A DNA stretch of 64,000 nt from Jiangella ureilytica (GTDB lineage: Bacteria > Actinomycetota > Actinomycetes > Jiangellales > Jiangellaceae): positions 21,583 to 85,582 of the forward strand of contig NZ_SMKL01000021.1 in NCBI RefSeq assembly GCF_004348545.1, written 5' to 3'. A program made the translations under genes and the position numbers. Under the pieces are notes generated by a model. That model ran no database searches. It was not told the DNA's origin and saw only the letters and a program-made list of their open reading frames with translations. Positions 22,980-32,300 of the stretch are shown piece after piece (position 1 is the first letter of the stretch; each line of letters starts with the position of its first letter).

Positions 22980-24086
22980 ATGACCGAGGTCAAGCATGGC
23001 CTTGAGGGTGTCGTAGCGTTCGAGACGCAGATCGCCGAGCCCGACAAGGAGGGTGGCGCGCTCCGCTACCGAGGGGTCGACATCGACGACCTCGTCGGCC
23101 GGGTGCCGTTCGGCAACGTCTGGGGGCTCCTGGTCGACGGGAGTTTCGACCCCGGCCTGCCGCCCGCCGAGCCCCTGGACCTGCTCATTCGCACCGGCGA
23201 TGTCCGGGTCGACGTACAGAGCTCCCTCGCCGCACTGGCTCCGCTGTGGGGCTTCAAGCCGCTGCTCGACACCAGCGACGAGGACGCCCGCGACCAGCTG
23301 GCCCGGTCGGCGTCGACGGCGCTCAGCTTCGTCGCCCAGTCGGCCCGGCACATCGCCGGCGAGGCGCCGGTGCCCGACGACGTCGTCGCTCAGGCCGGCA
23401 GCATCGTCGAGCAGTTCATGGTGCGCTGGCGCGGCGAGCCCGACCCCCGCCACACCGCCGCCGTCGATGCCTACCTCACCTCGGCCGCCGAGCACGGCAT
23501 GAACGCGTCGACGTTCACCGGCCGGGTGGTCGCGTCCACCGGTGCCGACGTCGGCGCCTCGCTGTCCGCCGCCGTCGGCGCCATGAGCGGCCCGCTGCAC
23601 GGCGGCGCGCCCTCGCGGGTGCTGGCCATGATCGAAGAGATCGAGCGCACCGGCGACCCCCTCGGCTACGTCAAGGGCGTCCTCGACCGCGGCGAGCGGA
23701 TGATGGGCTTCGGCCACCGGGTCTACCGCGCCGAGGACCCGCGAGCCCGCACACTGCGCCGGGTCGCCCGCGAGCTGGGCGCGCCGCGCTACGAGGTCGC
23801 CGAGGCGTTCGAGAAGGCCGCGCTGTCCGAGCTGCACGAACGCAAGCCCGACCGCGTGCTCGCTACCAACGTGGAGTTCTGGGCCGCCATCGTGCTCGAC
23901 TTCGCCGAGGTCCCCGCCAGCATGTTCACCTCGATGTTCACGTGCGCTCGTACCGCCGGCTGGTGCGCGCACATCCTCGAGCAGAAGAAGACCGGCCGCC
24001 TGGTCCGCCCGTCGGCCATGTACACCGGGCCGGGCGCACGCACGCCCGACACCGTCGCCGGCTGGAACCTCTCCTGGGCCGCCTGA
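22980..24086 (+). CDS. Citrate synthase (type II-like, citrate synthase 2)
   Basis: A 368-residue citrate synthase that condenses acetyl-CoA with oxaloacetate. The N-terminus MTEVKHGLEGVVAFETQIAEPDKEGGALRYRGVDIDDL is typical of the short CitA group. Catalytic histidines appear in GPLHGGAPSRV and MGFGHRVYRAEDPR, and the catalytic Asp in the DRVLATNVEFW region corresponds to the family N-x-D/E site; here this position reads NVEFW, as in other actinobacterial CitA proteins. The ATG at 22980 has GGAGA upstream. Two further ATGs lie a few codons before. Confidence 0.9.
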   Translation: MTEVKHGLEGVVAFETQIAEPDKEGGALRYRGVDIDDLVGRVPFGNVWGLLVDGSFDPGLPPAEPLDLLIRTGDVRVDVQSSLAALAPLWGFKPLLDTSDEDARDQLARSASTALSFVAQSARHIAGEAPVPDDVVAQAGSIVEQFMVRWRGEPDPRHTAAVDAYLTSAAEHGMNASTFTGRVVASTGADVGASLSAAVGAMSGPLHGGAPSRVLAMIEEIERTGDPLGYVKGVLDRGERMMGFGHRVYRAEDPRARTLRRVARELGAPRYEVAEAFEKAALSELHERKPDRVLATNVEFWAAIVLDFAEVPASMFTSMFTCARTAGWCAHILEQKKTGRLVRPSAMYTGPGARTPDTVAGWNLSWAA

Positions 24087-24201
24087 GCAGCACACTCGTA
24101 CGCCGCCACGCGCCGGTCCGTGTCAGGTGACGGACCGGCGCTCGCATGTCCGGTGACATGCGGCACAATGGCCCACTGACAGTGTCGTCACACTTCCGTA
24201 A

Positions 24202-25359
<1,158 letters not shown>

Positions 25360-25378
25360 GTCAGGACTTCTTGTCAAT

Positions 25379-25423
25379 AACAACGCCCGGCCGCGATTCG
25401 TGTCAGCGGCCGGGCGCGTTGTT
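25379..25423 (+). terminator. Rho-independent-like terminator after serC
   Basis: A stem of 7 plus 9 bp with a two-base bulge (AACAACG-CCCGGCCGC with GCGGCCGGG-CG-CGTTGTT) closes an 11-base loop. It lies 20 bases after the serC stop. Confidence 0.85.
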
Positions 25424-25740
25424 GGTTCCTCTCACTGCAGGAACCGCATTCCCCCGTCGTGGTTCCTGGGACAACCATAGAGCTCGGCGATCATCCTGGG
25501 GATCATCCGTTCGGTCGGCTGCCGATCATCCGCGCGGTCAGCCTTTCACCGCAGTAGCGGGACGATTTGCGCAGGCCGCGCCCATGATCAACCGGTGGCC
25601 GATATGGCTTCCATGGTCATTGATCGACTAGTCACGATGGCGGTCACAACCGAGTGAATTCCGAGTGACGACGGCGGCGGCTCGGCTGCGTGGGGCGGCG
25701 CGTAGGCTGAGCGTCGGGCGCCGCCGACGGCGTCGGCGAA
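25424..25740. other. Intergenic region with short direct repeats
   Basis: Roughly 320 bases without a supported gene. The word GATCATCC occurs three times (25489-25496, 25501-25508, 25524-25531). The remaining sequence has lower GC than the surrounding genes. It may hold the promoter of the tiny membrane protein at 25753. Confidence 0.5.
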
Positions 25741-25752
25741 GGAGGCGACACG

Positions 25753-25836
25753 GTGCGGCCGAAGACCACCCGGCACCTGGTGACCGCCGCCCTGGTCGTG
25801 ATGCTGATCATCGTGGCGATCGCGGCGGCGTTCTGA
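25753..25836 (+). CDS. Tiny single-span membrane protein (27 aa)
   Basis: A GTG-started frame of 27 codons, MRPKTTRHLVTAALVVMLII then VAIAAAF. It has a basic N-terminus and one hydrophobic segment that could span the membrane once. A very good GAAGGAGG site lies eight bases upstream of the GTG, which is the main reason to call it. The frame is not overlapped by any other gene. No function known; it could equally be a leader or an unstable membrane peptide. Confidence 0.5.
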   Translation: MRPKTTRHLVTAALVVMLIIVAIAAAF

Positions 25837-25846
25837 CGCCTCCCGC

Positions 25847-26395
25847 TCAGCGGGCGCCGCGCAGCGGGAACGTCGCGAGCGGCTCGTACCGCGGCCCGCG
25901 GCCGGGTCCGCCCGGGTGCGACCGCAGCAGCCTCACGGTGTCGGCCGCCCACTCCGGGCCCTCGTAGCCGGCCAGCCGCTCGACGTATGGCCGCAGGTCA
26001 GCGGCGCCGCGGGCTCGGGCCAGCGTGACGTGCGGGCGGAACCGCTGCGTGTCCTCGTGGCCGACGCCGGTGCGTCGCCCGGCGGCCCGAACGGACCCGG
26101 CCAGGGCACGCAGAACGACGCCGTCGCCGTCGACACCCGCCCACAGGACCGCGGTGCCGAACCGGCCCGCCCCGGCGATGCGCGCGCGGGTCGGCGGGTG
26201 CCGTCGGGCGGCCCGCTCCAGCCGCTCGGTGAGTTCCGGCACCTTGTCCTCGGCGACCTGGCCGTAGAACGCGAGCGTGAGGTGCCAGCCGGCCGGCTCG
26301 GACCAGCGCAACGCACCGTCACGCACCCCGGCGACGACGGCGTCCAGGTGCGTCACCGCCTCCGCTGGCGGCTCGACGGCGGCGAACAGTCGCAC
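25847..26395 (-). CDS. thpR: RNA 2',3'-cyclic phosphodiesterase (2H family)
   Basis: A 182-residue 2H phosphoesterase, the classic LigT/ThpR form. It begins VRLFAAVEPPAEAV and has the two catalytic motifs HLTL (GWHLTLAFYGQV) and HVTL (FRPHVTLARAR) at about residues 42 and 125. The known activity is hydrolysis of 2',3'-cyclic phosphate ends on RNA; ligase activity in vitro is a side reaction. The GTG at 26395 is the likely start and no ribosome binding site is evident. It lies downstream of, and in the same direction as, the MFS gene. Confidence 0.9.
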   Translation of the reverse strand: MRLFAAVEPPAEAVTHLDAVVAGVRDGALRWSEPAGWHLTLAFYGQVAEDKVPELTERLERAARRHPPTRARIAGAGRFGTAVLWAGVDGDGVVLRALAGSVRAAGRRTGVGHEDTQRFRPHVTLARARGAADLRPYVERLAGYEGPEWAADTVRLLRSHPGGPGRGPRYEPLATFPLRGAR

Positions 26396-26448
26396 ACGGC
26401 AACCATTCCACGGCAGGCATCGGCGCGTGGGCCGAGAGAGCGCGACGT

Positions 26449-27780
26449 TCAGGCGGCACTGACGGCGTCGCGGGTGCCGGGGCGGACGCTCTCGGGCTCG
26501 TCGGCCGGCATCGGCGCGGGGGCGGTGGTGACGACGACGAGGCCGGGCCGGGGGCGCAGACGCGTGCGCACGACCACGCCGCTCCTCGGGGCCAGGATCA
26601 GCAGTGCACCGATGGCGAACGCGGCGGTGAGGATGCCGCCGCCGAGCAGCGACCAGCGGGCGCCGAACGCGTCGGCGACGAAGCCGATGACGGGCGCGCC
26701 GAACGGCGTGCCGCCCATGAAGATCATCATGTAGAGCGACATGACCCGGCCTCGGACGTACTGCGGCACCGTCGTCTGCACGTAGGCGTTGGCCGCCGTG
26801 AGCACCGTCATCGCGATGATGCCCACCGGCACCAGCGAGATGGCGAACAGGAGGTACGACGGCATCAGCCCGGCTGCGATCTCGAACACGCCGAAGACCA
26901 CCGCCCCGCCGACGATGAGCCGTCGGCGCGGCACCCGGCGCCGGGCCGCGACGAGCGCGCCCGACAGGGTCCCGATGGCCATGATCGAGCCGAGCAGGCC
27001 GTACTCGCTCGGGCCCTTGTCGTAGACGTCGGTGGCCATGAGGGCCATGGTCATCTGGAAGTTCATGCCGAACGTGCCGAGCCCGAACATGATGGTGACG
27101 ACCATCAGCAGGTCGGGCCGCGACCACAGGTAGGCCACCCCTTCGCGCAGCTGCGAGACCGCGCCCGGCCGCTCCTCGCCGCGCTTCGGCCGGCCGGGGA
27201 CGCCGCGGAGCAGCAGCAGGGCGAGGATCGGCGACACGAACGAGGCGCCGTTGAGGATGAACACCCAGCCGGTCCCGATGACGCCGATCAGAATGCCGGC
27301 GACGCCCGGCCCGATCAGGCGCGCAGCGTTGAACGACGCGCTGTTGAGGGCGACGGCGTTGGTGAGGTCGTCCTTGGCCACCAGCTCCGACACGAACGCC
27401 TGCCGCGCGGGGTTGTCCAGCGCACTGCCGACGCCGAGCAGGAACGCCAGCACGTAGACGTGCCAGATCTCGGCCAGCCCGGTGAGCGTCAGCACGCCGA
27501 GGGTCAGCCCGACGAGGCCGAGGAAACTGTTGGTGAGGATCAGCAGCTTGCGCTTGTCGAACCGGTCGGCCAGCAGCCCGCCGAACGGCGCCACCAGCAG
27601 GAACGGCAGGAACTGCAGGCCGGTGGTGATGCCCACCGCCTGCGCGCCACCGCCCAGCACGACCAGCACCAGCCAGTCCTGCGCGATGCGCTGCATCCAG
27701 GTGCCGACGTTGGACAGGAACATGCCCGACCAATAGAGCCGATAGTTGCGGTGGCGGAGGGAGTGGAACGTGGGGCTCAC
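26449..27780 (-). CDS. MFS exporter (MFS_3/EntS-like)
   Basis: A 443-residue transporter with 12 predicted membrane helices. It starts MSPTFHSLRHRNYRLYWSGM, common in the EntS-like drug/metabolite exporter group, and has the inter-helix 2-3 loop GGLLADRFDKRKLLILTN, the MFS signature A. It is translated with the upstream MarR gene through a GTGA overlap, which suggests that the regulator senses and controls an exported compound. The last 50 residues are a proline-rich tail. Substrate not known. Confidence 0.9.
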   Translation of the reverse strand: MSPTFHSLRHRNYRLYWSGMFLSNVGTWMQRIAQDWLVLVVLGGGAQAVGITTGLQFLPFLLVAPFGGLLADRFDKRKLLILTNSFLGLVGLTLGVLTLTGLAEIWHVYVLAFLLGVGSALDNPARQAFVSELVAKDDLTNAVALNSASFNAARLIGPGVAGILIGVIGTGWVFILNGASFVSPILALLLLRGVPGRPKRGEERPGAVSQLREGVAYLWSRPDLLMVVTIMFGLGTFGMNFQMTMALMATDVYDKGPSEYGLLGSIMAIGTLSGALVAARRRVPRRRLIVGGAVVFGVFEIAAGLMPSYLLFAISLVPVGIIAMTVLTAANAYVQTTVPQYVRGRVMSLYMMIFMGGTPFGAPVIGFVADAFGARWSLLGGGILTAAFAIGALLILAPRSGVVVRTRLRPRPGLVVVTTAPAPMPADEPESVRPGTRDAVSAA

Positions 27781-28268
27781 AGGCCCGCCAGCTTCTCGAG
27801 AACGGGCAGCGCCGCGCGCAGCCGCTCGCGCTCGTCAGGGGTGAGGTCGCGCAGCTTGTGCGTCAGCCAGGCGTCGCGGCGCTTGCGGTCGGCGACGGTG
27901 CGGGCCCGGCCGGCCTCGGTGATGCGGACGTTCGTGACCCGCCGGTCGACGGCGTCGGGCTCGCGGACCGCGAGGCCCAGCTCCTCGAGCCCGGACACGA
28001 TGCGCGTCATGGACGGCGGCCGGATGCGCTCGCACGCGGCCAGCTCGCCCACGGGCAGCGGGCCCTTGCGCTCGAGGATGCCCAGAGCGGACAGCTGGTT
28101 CAGGGTGAGGGAGTCGTCCTCGCGCTGGTTGCGCAGCCGGCGGTTCAGCCGCCCGACGGCGATGCGGAGGGAGCTGGCCAGCCCGGCCTGGGTACGCGGC
28201 TGCGCCGAGCCCGAGCGCGCCGGCTGGCCCTGGGACGCGGTGTTCTGAGGAATCTTCGTGGCTGGCAC
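27777..28268 (-). CDS. MarR-family regulator of the MFS exporter
   Basis: A 163-residue winged-helix repressor. The core LTLNQLSALGILERKGPLPVGELAACERIRPPSMTRIVSGLEELGL and the wing VREPDAVDRRVTNVRITEAG follow MarR well. The first 30 residues are a loose basic extension. It has a GTG start at 28268 with AAGGAAA upstream and shares four bases with the exporter gene, so both form an operon. A nine-base palindrome TTAGTCTAA sits just in front of the start, suggesting autoregulation. Confidence 0.9.
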   Translation of the reverse strand: MPATKIPQNTASQGQPARSGSAQPRTQAGLASSLRIAVGRLNRRLRNQREDDSLTLNQLSALGILERKGPLPVGELAACERIRPPSMTRIVSGLEELGLAVREPDAVDRRVTNVRITEAGRARTVADRKRRDAWLTHKLRDLTPDERERLRAALPVLEKLAGL

Positions 28269-28273
28269 TTTCC

Positions 28274-28282
28274 TTAGTCTAA
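28274..28282. promoter_or_regulatory. Palindrome in front of the MarR gene
   Basis: TTAG-T-CTAA lies 5 bases upstream of the GTG; a related TTAGC word occurs at 28296-28300 on the minus strand. The AT-rich setting and place between promoter and start fit a MarR operator. Confidence 0.45.
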
Positions 28283-28367
28283 CTCATTACCTTTGCTAAC
28301 GGCCAGCGGCGTCGGGTGACATGGGTGCTGGCAGCGGATTCGTGGTGGTCGCGCGCCCGGCAACAGA

Positions 28368-28439
28368 GTTGATCTTGGAGAATCTGCGGAGCTGCCGGGC
28401 GAAATGTCCGATCGGTCCCGCGCTTACTCCAAGATCAAC
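28368..28439. repeat. 13-bp inverted repeat (dispersed GATC element)
   Basis: GTTGATCTTGGAG (28368-28380) and CTCCAAGATCAAC (28427-28439) are perfect complements 46 bases apart. A close relative (TCCAGGATCGACCCC versus TCCAAGATCAACCCC here) forms the hairpin at 60448-60489. Both lie next to gene ends. Confidence 0.65.
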
Positions 28440-28455
28440 CCCCGCGTCGGGGTGA

Positions 28456-28514
28456 ACGAGGGGCGCGGCCGGCGGGACGAGGGGCGCGGCCGGCGGCACG
28501 AGGGGCGCGGCCGG
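28456..28514. repeat. 21-bp tandem repeat, about 2.8 units
   Basis: ACGAGGGGCGCGGCCGGCGG plus one base repeats at 28456, 28477 and 28498, the last unit incomplete. It lies between the inverted repeat and the stop codon of the DUF2530 gene, in a gap of about 250 bases without other features. Confidence 0.75.
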
Positions 28515-28536
28515 GGTGCGGCCGGCGCGACGCGGG

Positions 28537-30012
28537 TCAGGCGGTGTCGGAGCGGCGCGCGCGGCGGCCGCGGTACTGGCTGCCGCCCTCGGTGGTGTCG
28601 TCGGCGTCCGAGGCGGCCGGGGGCTCCTCGGCCGGAGCCGGCCGGCGCCCGCCGAACGTGGTGTCGAGCAGCGGCTCGTCGTCGTCGAGGGGAGCGGCGG
28701 GACGGCTGAGCGGCTCGCCGAACAGCTCCGACGCGGGCGGCGTGGCTCGGCGGGCCGGGCGCTCGGCCTGCGGCGGTGGAGTGGCGGCGGGGCGCGGCGC
28801 CGCCGGGGTCTCGCCGGAGCGGGGTCGCGGTGCGGCAGCCGGGCGCTCGGGCGTGGCCGGGCGCTGCGACGGCGCGGCCGGGCGGTCCCCCGCCGCGGGC
28901 CGTGGGTCGGGCGCGGTCGGGCGCTGCGACGGCGCGGCCGGGCTCTCGGCCGGGCCGGGCCGCTGGGCGGCAGCCGGGCGGTGCGGCGCGGCAGGGGTCT
29001 CGTCGGCACGAGGTCGCGGTGCGGCGGCTGGACGCTCCGGAGCGGCCCCCGGGCGCGGCGAGCCGGCGCCGGGTCGCTGTGCGCCGGCCGGTCCCGCACC
29101 CGCGTCGGTGCGCGAGCCGGCACCAGGTCGCGGCGAGCCGACCCCGGGACGCTGTGGTCCGGCCGGGCTCTCACCCGCGCCGGGCCGCTGAACGGCGGCC
29201 GGCCGCTCGGCCGGAGGGGCCGGACGATCGCCCGGCCCGGATCGCGGCGGCAGGTCGGCGGCGGGCCGCTGCGGCGTGGCGGCCGGACGCTCGCCGGCGC
29301 CGGTGCGCGACGGCGCGACCGGGCGCTCGGCCGCACCGGGCACCTGGGCAGGGCCGCCCGGCAGGCCGCCGGCCTGCTCGCGATCGCCGGACCAGCTCGG
29401 CCGGCCGTGGGTCGTCGTGTCGGGGCGGGCGCCACGCGGATCGGAACCCGGTCGCGTGGGCGGCGGGTCGACGCGGGCGCCGTCGACCCGGGTGCCGTCG
29501 ATCCGGGTGCCGTCGATCCGGGTGCCGTCGACGCGAGTGGTGTCGGTGCGGGTGGTCTCGGGCCGGACGGGCGGAAGGTCGTCGCCGGTGTCGATGGGCC
29601 GGGTGACGGAGTCGGGCGCACTCTGCGGACGGGCCGCCACGTCGGTGTCGCGGGCGATGACCTCGCCGCGGGTGAGCACCTCGCCGGCCGGGCCGTCAGC
29701 GGCGCCGGCGGCCTCGGCCGCCGCGAGCTCGGCCTCTTCACGCTCGAACTCGATGGCGTCGCGGCGCTTGCGGGTGTACTCGAGGCCGAGCAGCCCGAGC
29801 CCGACGCCGGCGAGGCAGGTCCAGACCCACCAGCCGCGCCCCTCGGCCTGCAAGGAGTCCATGCGCAGGGCCAGCAGCACGAAGGCGACGGCCCACAGGA
29901 CGGTGACGACGGCGACCGTGCGAACGCCGTCGACGTCGAGCGGCTGAACCTCGTGGGGCTCGACCGCCTCGACCTCGGGCTCCCCGGGGGACCGCCGCCG
30001 ACGCTTCGCCAT
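28537..30012 (-). CDS. DUF2530 protein with long Pro/Ala/Arg-rich tail
   Basis: A 491-residue protein. The first 95 residues are a DUF2530 domain: a basic start, then two membrane helices (VRTVAVVTVLWAVAFVLLAL and a second starting WVWTCLAGVGLGLLGLEYT) followed by RKRRDAIEFE. The rest, about 370 residues, is low-complexity and cytosolic, with dozens of RPxxxxRPGAG-type repeats and a short block DGTRIDGTRIDGTRVDG. Ordinary DUF2530 proteins are about 80-100 residues long, so this tail is an unusual extension and is likely disordered. ATG at 30012. Function unknown. Confidence 0.75.
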   Translation of the reverse strand: MAKRRRRSPGEPEVEAVEPHEVQPLDVDGVRTVAVVTVLWAVAFVLLALRMDSLQAEGRGWWVWTCLAGVGLGLLGLEYTRKRRDAIEFEREEAELAAAEAAGAADGPAGEVLTRGEVIARDTDVAARPQSAPDSVTRPIDTGDDLPPVRPETTRTDTTRVDGTRIDGTRIDGTRVDGARVDPPPTRPGSDPRGARPDTTTHGRPSWSGDREQAGGLPGGPAQVPGAAERPVAPSRTGAGERPAATPQRPAADLPPRSGPGDRPAPPAERPAAVQRPGAGESPAGPQRPGVGSPRPGAGSRTDAGAGPAGAQRPGAGSPRPGAAPERPAAAPRPRADETPAAPHRPAAAQRPGPAESPAAPSQRPTAPDPRPAAGDRPAAPSQRPATPERPAAAPRPRSGETPAAPRPAATPPPQAERPARRATPPASELFGEPLSRPAAPLDDDEPLLDTTFGGRRPAPAEEPPAASDADDTTEGGSQYRGRRARRSDTA

Positions 30013-30151
30013 GAACCCCAGGCTAGCCCGCCTGGATACATCGCGGCGAGCCGATCCACAGCCCGCCGTCTTCGTCCGCGGACGATCTTCTGGCATCCTC
30101 ACGGCGAAACCCGGCTGCGTCCGTCCCCCGCCGAGCCGCCCGGAGGGCATC

Positions 30152-31621
30152 ATGAGCGATCCCGGCACGACCACCACCGAGCCCACCGAACCGACCGCGA
30201 TCCATCGTTACTTCAAGATCACCGAGCGCGGCTCGACCGTCGGCCGCGAGGTGCGCGGCGGCCTGGTCACGTTCTTCACGATGGCCTACATCATCGTGCT
30301 GAACCCGCTGATCATCGGCACGGTCGCCGACGTCGACGGCGACTATCTGGGCGGCGGCGACGTCCCCGACCTGGCCGCGGTCGCGGCGACGACCGCCCTG
30401 GTCGCGGGCGTGCTGACCATCGCCATGGGCGTGGTCGCGAACTTCCCGCTGGCGCTGGCAGCGGGCCTCGGGCTGAACGCGTTCGTCGCGTTCGGACTGG
30501 CGGCCCAGATGACCTGGGCCGACGCCATGGGCCTGGTGGTCATGGAGGGCCTGGTCATCCTGGTCCTGGTGCTGACGGGATTCCGCCAGGCCGTGTTCGG
30601 GGCGGTCCCCCGCCAGCTCAAGACCGCGATCAGCGTCGGCATCGGCCTGTTCATCACGCTGGTCGGGTTCGTGAACGCCGGGTTCGTGCGGTCGACGGGG
30701 AACCCGTCGCCGCCGGTGGGCCTGGGCGAGGGCGGCTCGCTGACGACCTGGCCGGTCGCGGTGTTCTGCGCCGGCCTGATCGCCGTCATCGTGCTGTACG
30801 CGCTGAAGATCCGCGGCGCGATCCTGTGGACGATCATCGGGACGACGGTGCTCGCGGTGGTCGTCGAGACGGTGGCGGACCTGGGCACGTCGTCGGAGAA
30901 CCCGGGCGGCTGGAACCTCAACGCACCGCAGTGGCCCGACCAGATCGTCGATCTGCCGGACTTCTCGCTGATCGGCGACTTCAGCCTGCTCGGCTCGTGG
31001 GAGTCCGTCGGCGTCGTGAGCGTGCTGCTGTTCGTGTTCACGCTGATGCTGGCCGACTTCTTCGACACCATGGGGACCATGGTCGCCGTCGGCGCCGAGG
31101 GCGAGCTGCTCGACGAGGACGGCAACCCGCCGAGGACCACGCAGATCCTGCTGGTCGACTCCGTCGCCGCGGCGGCGGGCGGCGCGGCGTCGGTGTCGAG
31201 CAACACCTCCTACATCGAGTCCGCCTCGGGCGTCGGCGAGGGCGCGCGCACCGGCCTGGCCAGCGTCGTGACGGGGATCTGCTTCCTGCTGGCGACGTTC
31301 CTGGCGCCGCTGGTCGCCATGGTGCCGAACGAGGCGGCCGCCCCGGCGCTGGTGCTGGTCGGCTTCCTGATGATGGGCCAGGTCCGCGAGATCGCCTGGG
31401 ACGACGCCGAGATCGCCATCCCGGCGTTCCTCACGCTGGCGCTGATGCCGTTCACGTACTCCATCAGCACCGGCATCGGCGCCGGCTTCCTCTCGTACGT
31501 GATCATCAAGATCGCGAAGGGAAAGGCCCGCGAGCTGCACCCGCTGCTGTGGATCGTGGCGGCGCTGTTCGTGGTCTACTTCGCGATCACGCCGATCGAG
31601 GACCTGCTCGGCGTGCGCTGA
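30152..31621 (+). CDS. NCS2 purine permease (AzgA-like)
   Basis: A 489-residue membrane transporter of the AzgA group (adenine, guanine or hypoxanthine uptake with protons). TERGSTVGREVRGGLVTFFTMAYIIVLNP at the start, AAGLGLNAFVAFGL (conserved loop motif) and LADFFDTMGTMVAVGAEGELLDEDG are group signatures, and SVSSNTSYIESASGVGEGARTGLASV forms the substrate-site region. About 12-14 hydrophobic segments are present. CGGAGGG precedes the ATG at 30152. It is divergent from the DUF2530 gene. Confidence 0.93.
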   Translation: MSDPGTTTTEPTEPTAIHRYFKITERGSTVGREVRGGLVTFFTMAYIIVLNPLIIGTVADVDGDYLGGGDVPDLAAVAATTALVAGVLTIAMGVVANFPLALAAGLGLNAFVAFGLAAQMTWADAMGLVVMEGLVILVLVLTGFRQAVFGAVPRQLKTAISVGIGLFITLVGFVNAGFVRSTGNPSPPVGLGEGGSLTTWPVAVFCAGLIAVIVLYALKIRGAILWTIIGTTVLAVVVETVADLGTSSENPGGWNLNAPQWPDQIVDLPDFSLIGDFSLLGSWESVGVVSVLLFVFTLMLADFFDTMGTMVAVGAEGELLDEDGNPPRTTQILLVDSVAAAAGGAASVSSNTSYIESASGVGEGARTGLASVVTGICFLLATFLAPLVAMVPNEAAAPALVLVGFLMMGQVREIAWDDAEIAIPAFLTLALMPFTYSISTGIGAGFLSYVIIKIAKGKARELHPLLWIVAALFVVYFAITPIEDLLGVR

Positions 31622-31669
31622 CTCGTGTCGCCCCGACATTGTCGGTGCCGTCCGGTACACCTTGAGACC

Positions 31670-32272
31670 ATGACCGAGATCGTGCTGTTCCACTCCGTCC
31701 TGGGGCTGCGTCCCGGCGTGCTCGAGACCGCGGAGCAGTGGCGGGCGGCGGGCCACGCCGTCCACGTGCCCGACCTCTACGGCGGCGCGGTCTTCGACGG
31801 CTACGACGAGGCGTTCGAGTTCCTCGACAAGTACGGCGGCCAGGGCGAGCTGCTGCGCCGCACCGACGCCGCGGTCGACGGCGTCCGGCCCGGGGTGGTC
31901 TACGCGGGATACTCCAACGGCGTCATCTCCGTCGTGCACCTGGTCACCTCGCGGCCGGGCGCGCTGGGGGCACTGTCGTTCCACGGGTCGGTGCCGGTGC
32001 GGGCGGTCGGCGCCGAGCTGTGGCCGTCGTCGGTCCCGGTGCAGGTGCACGAGGCCGAGCTCGACCCGTTCCGCGAGGACGACGCCAACCGCGAGTTCGC
32101 CGAGACCGTCAGCGCGTCCGGCGCCTCCTACCACTATTACGGCTACCCGGGCGTGTCGGCGCACCTGTTCGCCGACTCCTCGCTGACCAGCGAGTACGAC
32201 CGGCAGGCCGCCGAGACCATGCACGGGCGCGCGCTGGAGTTCATCGCGGCGTGTGAGGATCGGGGGCGCTGA
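31670..32272 (+). CDS. Dienelactone hydrolase-family alpha/beta hydrolase
   Basis: A 200-residue minimal alpha/beta hydrolase. LFHSVLGLRPGVLETAEQWR opens it, the nucleophile elbow is GYSNG, with Ser in place of the Cys found in true dienelactone hydrolases, the acid is probably Asp in EAELDPF, and the His sits in GVSAHLFAD. These define a Ser-Asp-His triad for ester or lactone cleavage in the cytoplasm. ATG 31670 comes nine bases after TACACC. No linked pathway genes, so the substrate is open. Confidence 0.85.
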   Translation: MTEIVLFHSVLGLRPGVLETAEQWRAAGHAVHVPDLYGGAVFDGYDEAFEFLDKYGGQGELLRRTDAAVDGVRPGVVYAGYSNGVISVVHLVTSRPGALGALSFHGSVPVRAVGAELWPSSVPVQVHEAELDPFREDDANREFAETVSASGASYHYYGYPGVSAHLFADSSLTSEYDRQAAETMHGRALEFIAACEDRGR

Positions 32273-32300
32273 CCGACGCACCCACCCGGCGAGGAGACCC

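Noticed and set aside
25588..25776. Minus-strand frame in the gap after serC
   Set aside because: No start signal, and the composition is that of non-coding DNA; it also overlaps the better-supported micro-protein.
28404..28536. Plus-strand frame starting MSDRSRAYSKINPRVG over the 21-bp tandem repeat
   Set aside because: It has no ribosome binding site, consists mostly of repeat-encoded GRGRR units and runs into the antisense of the DUF2530 gene.
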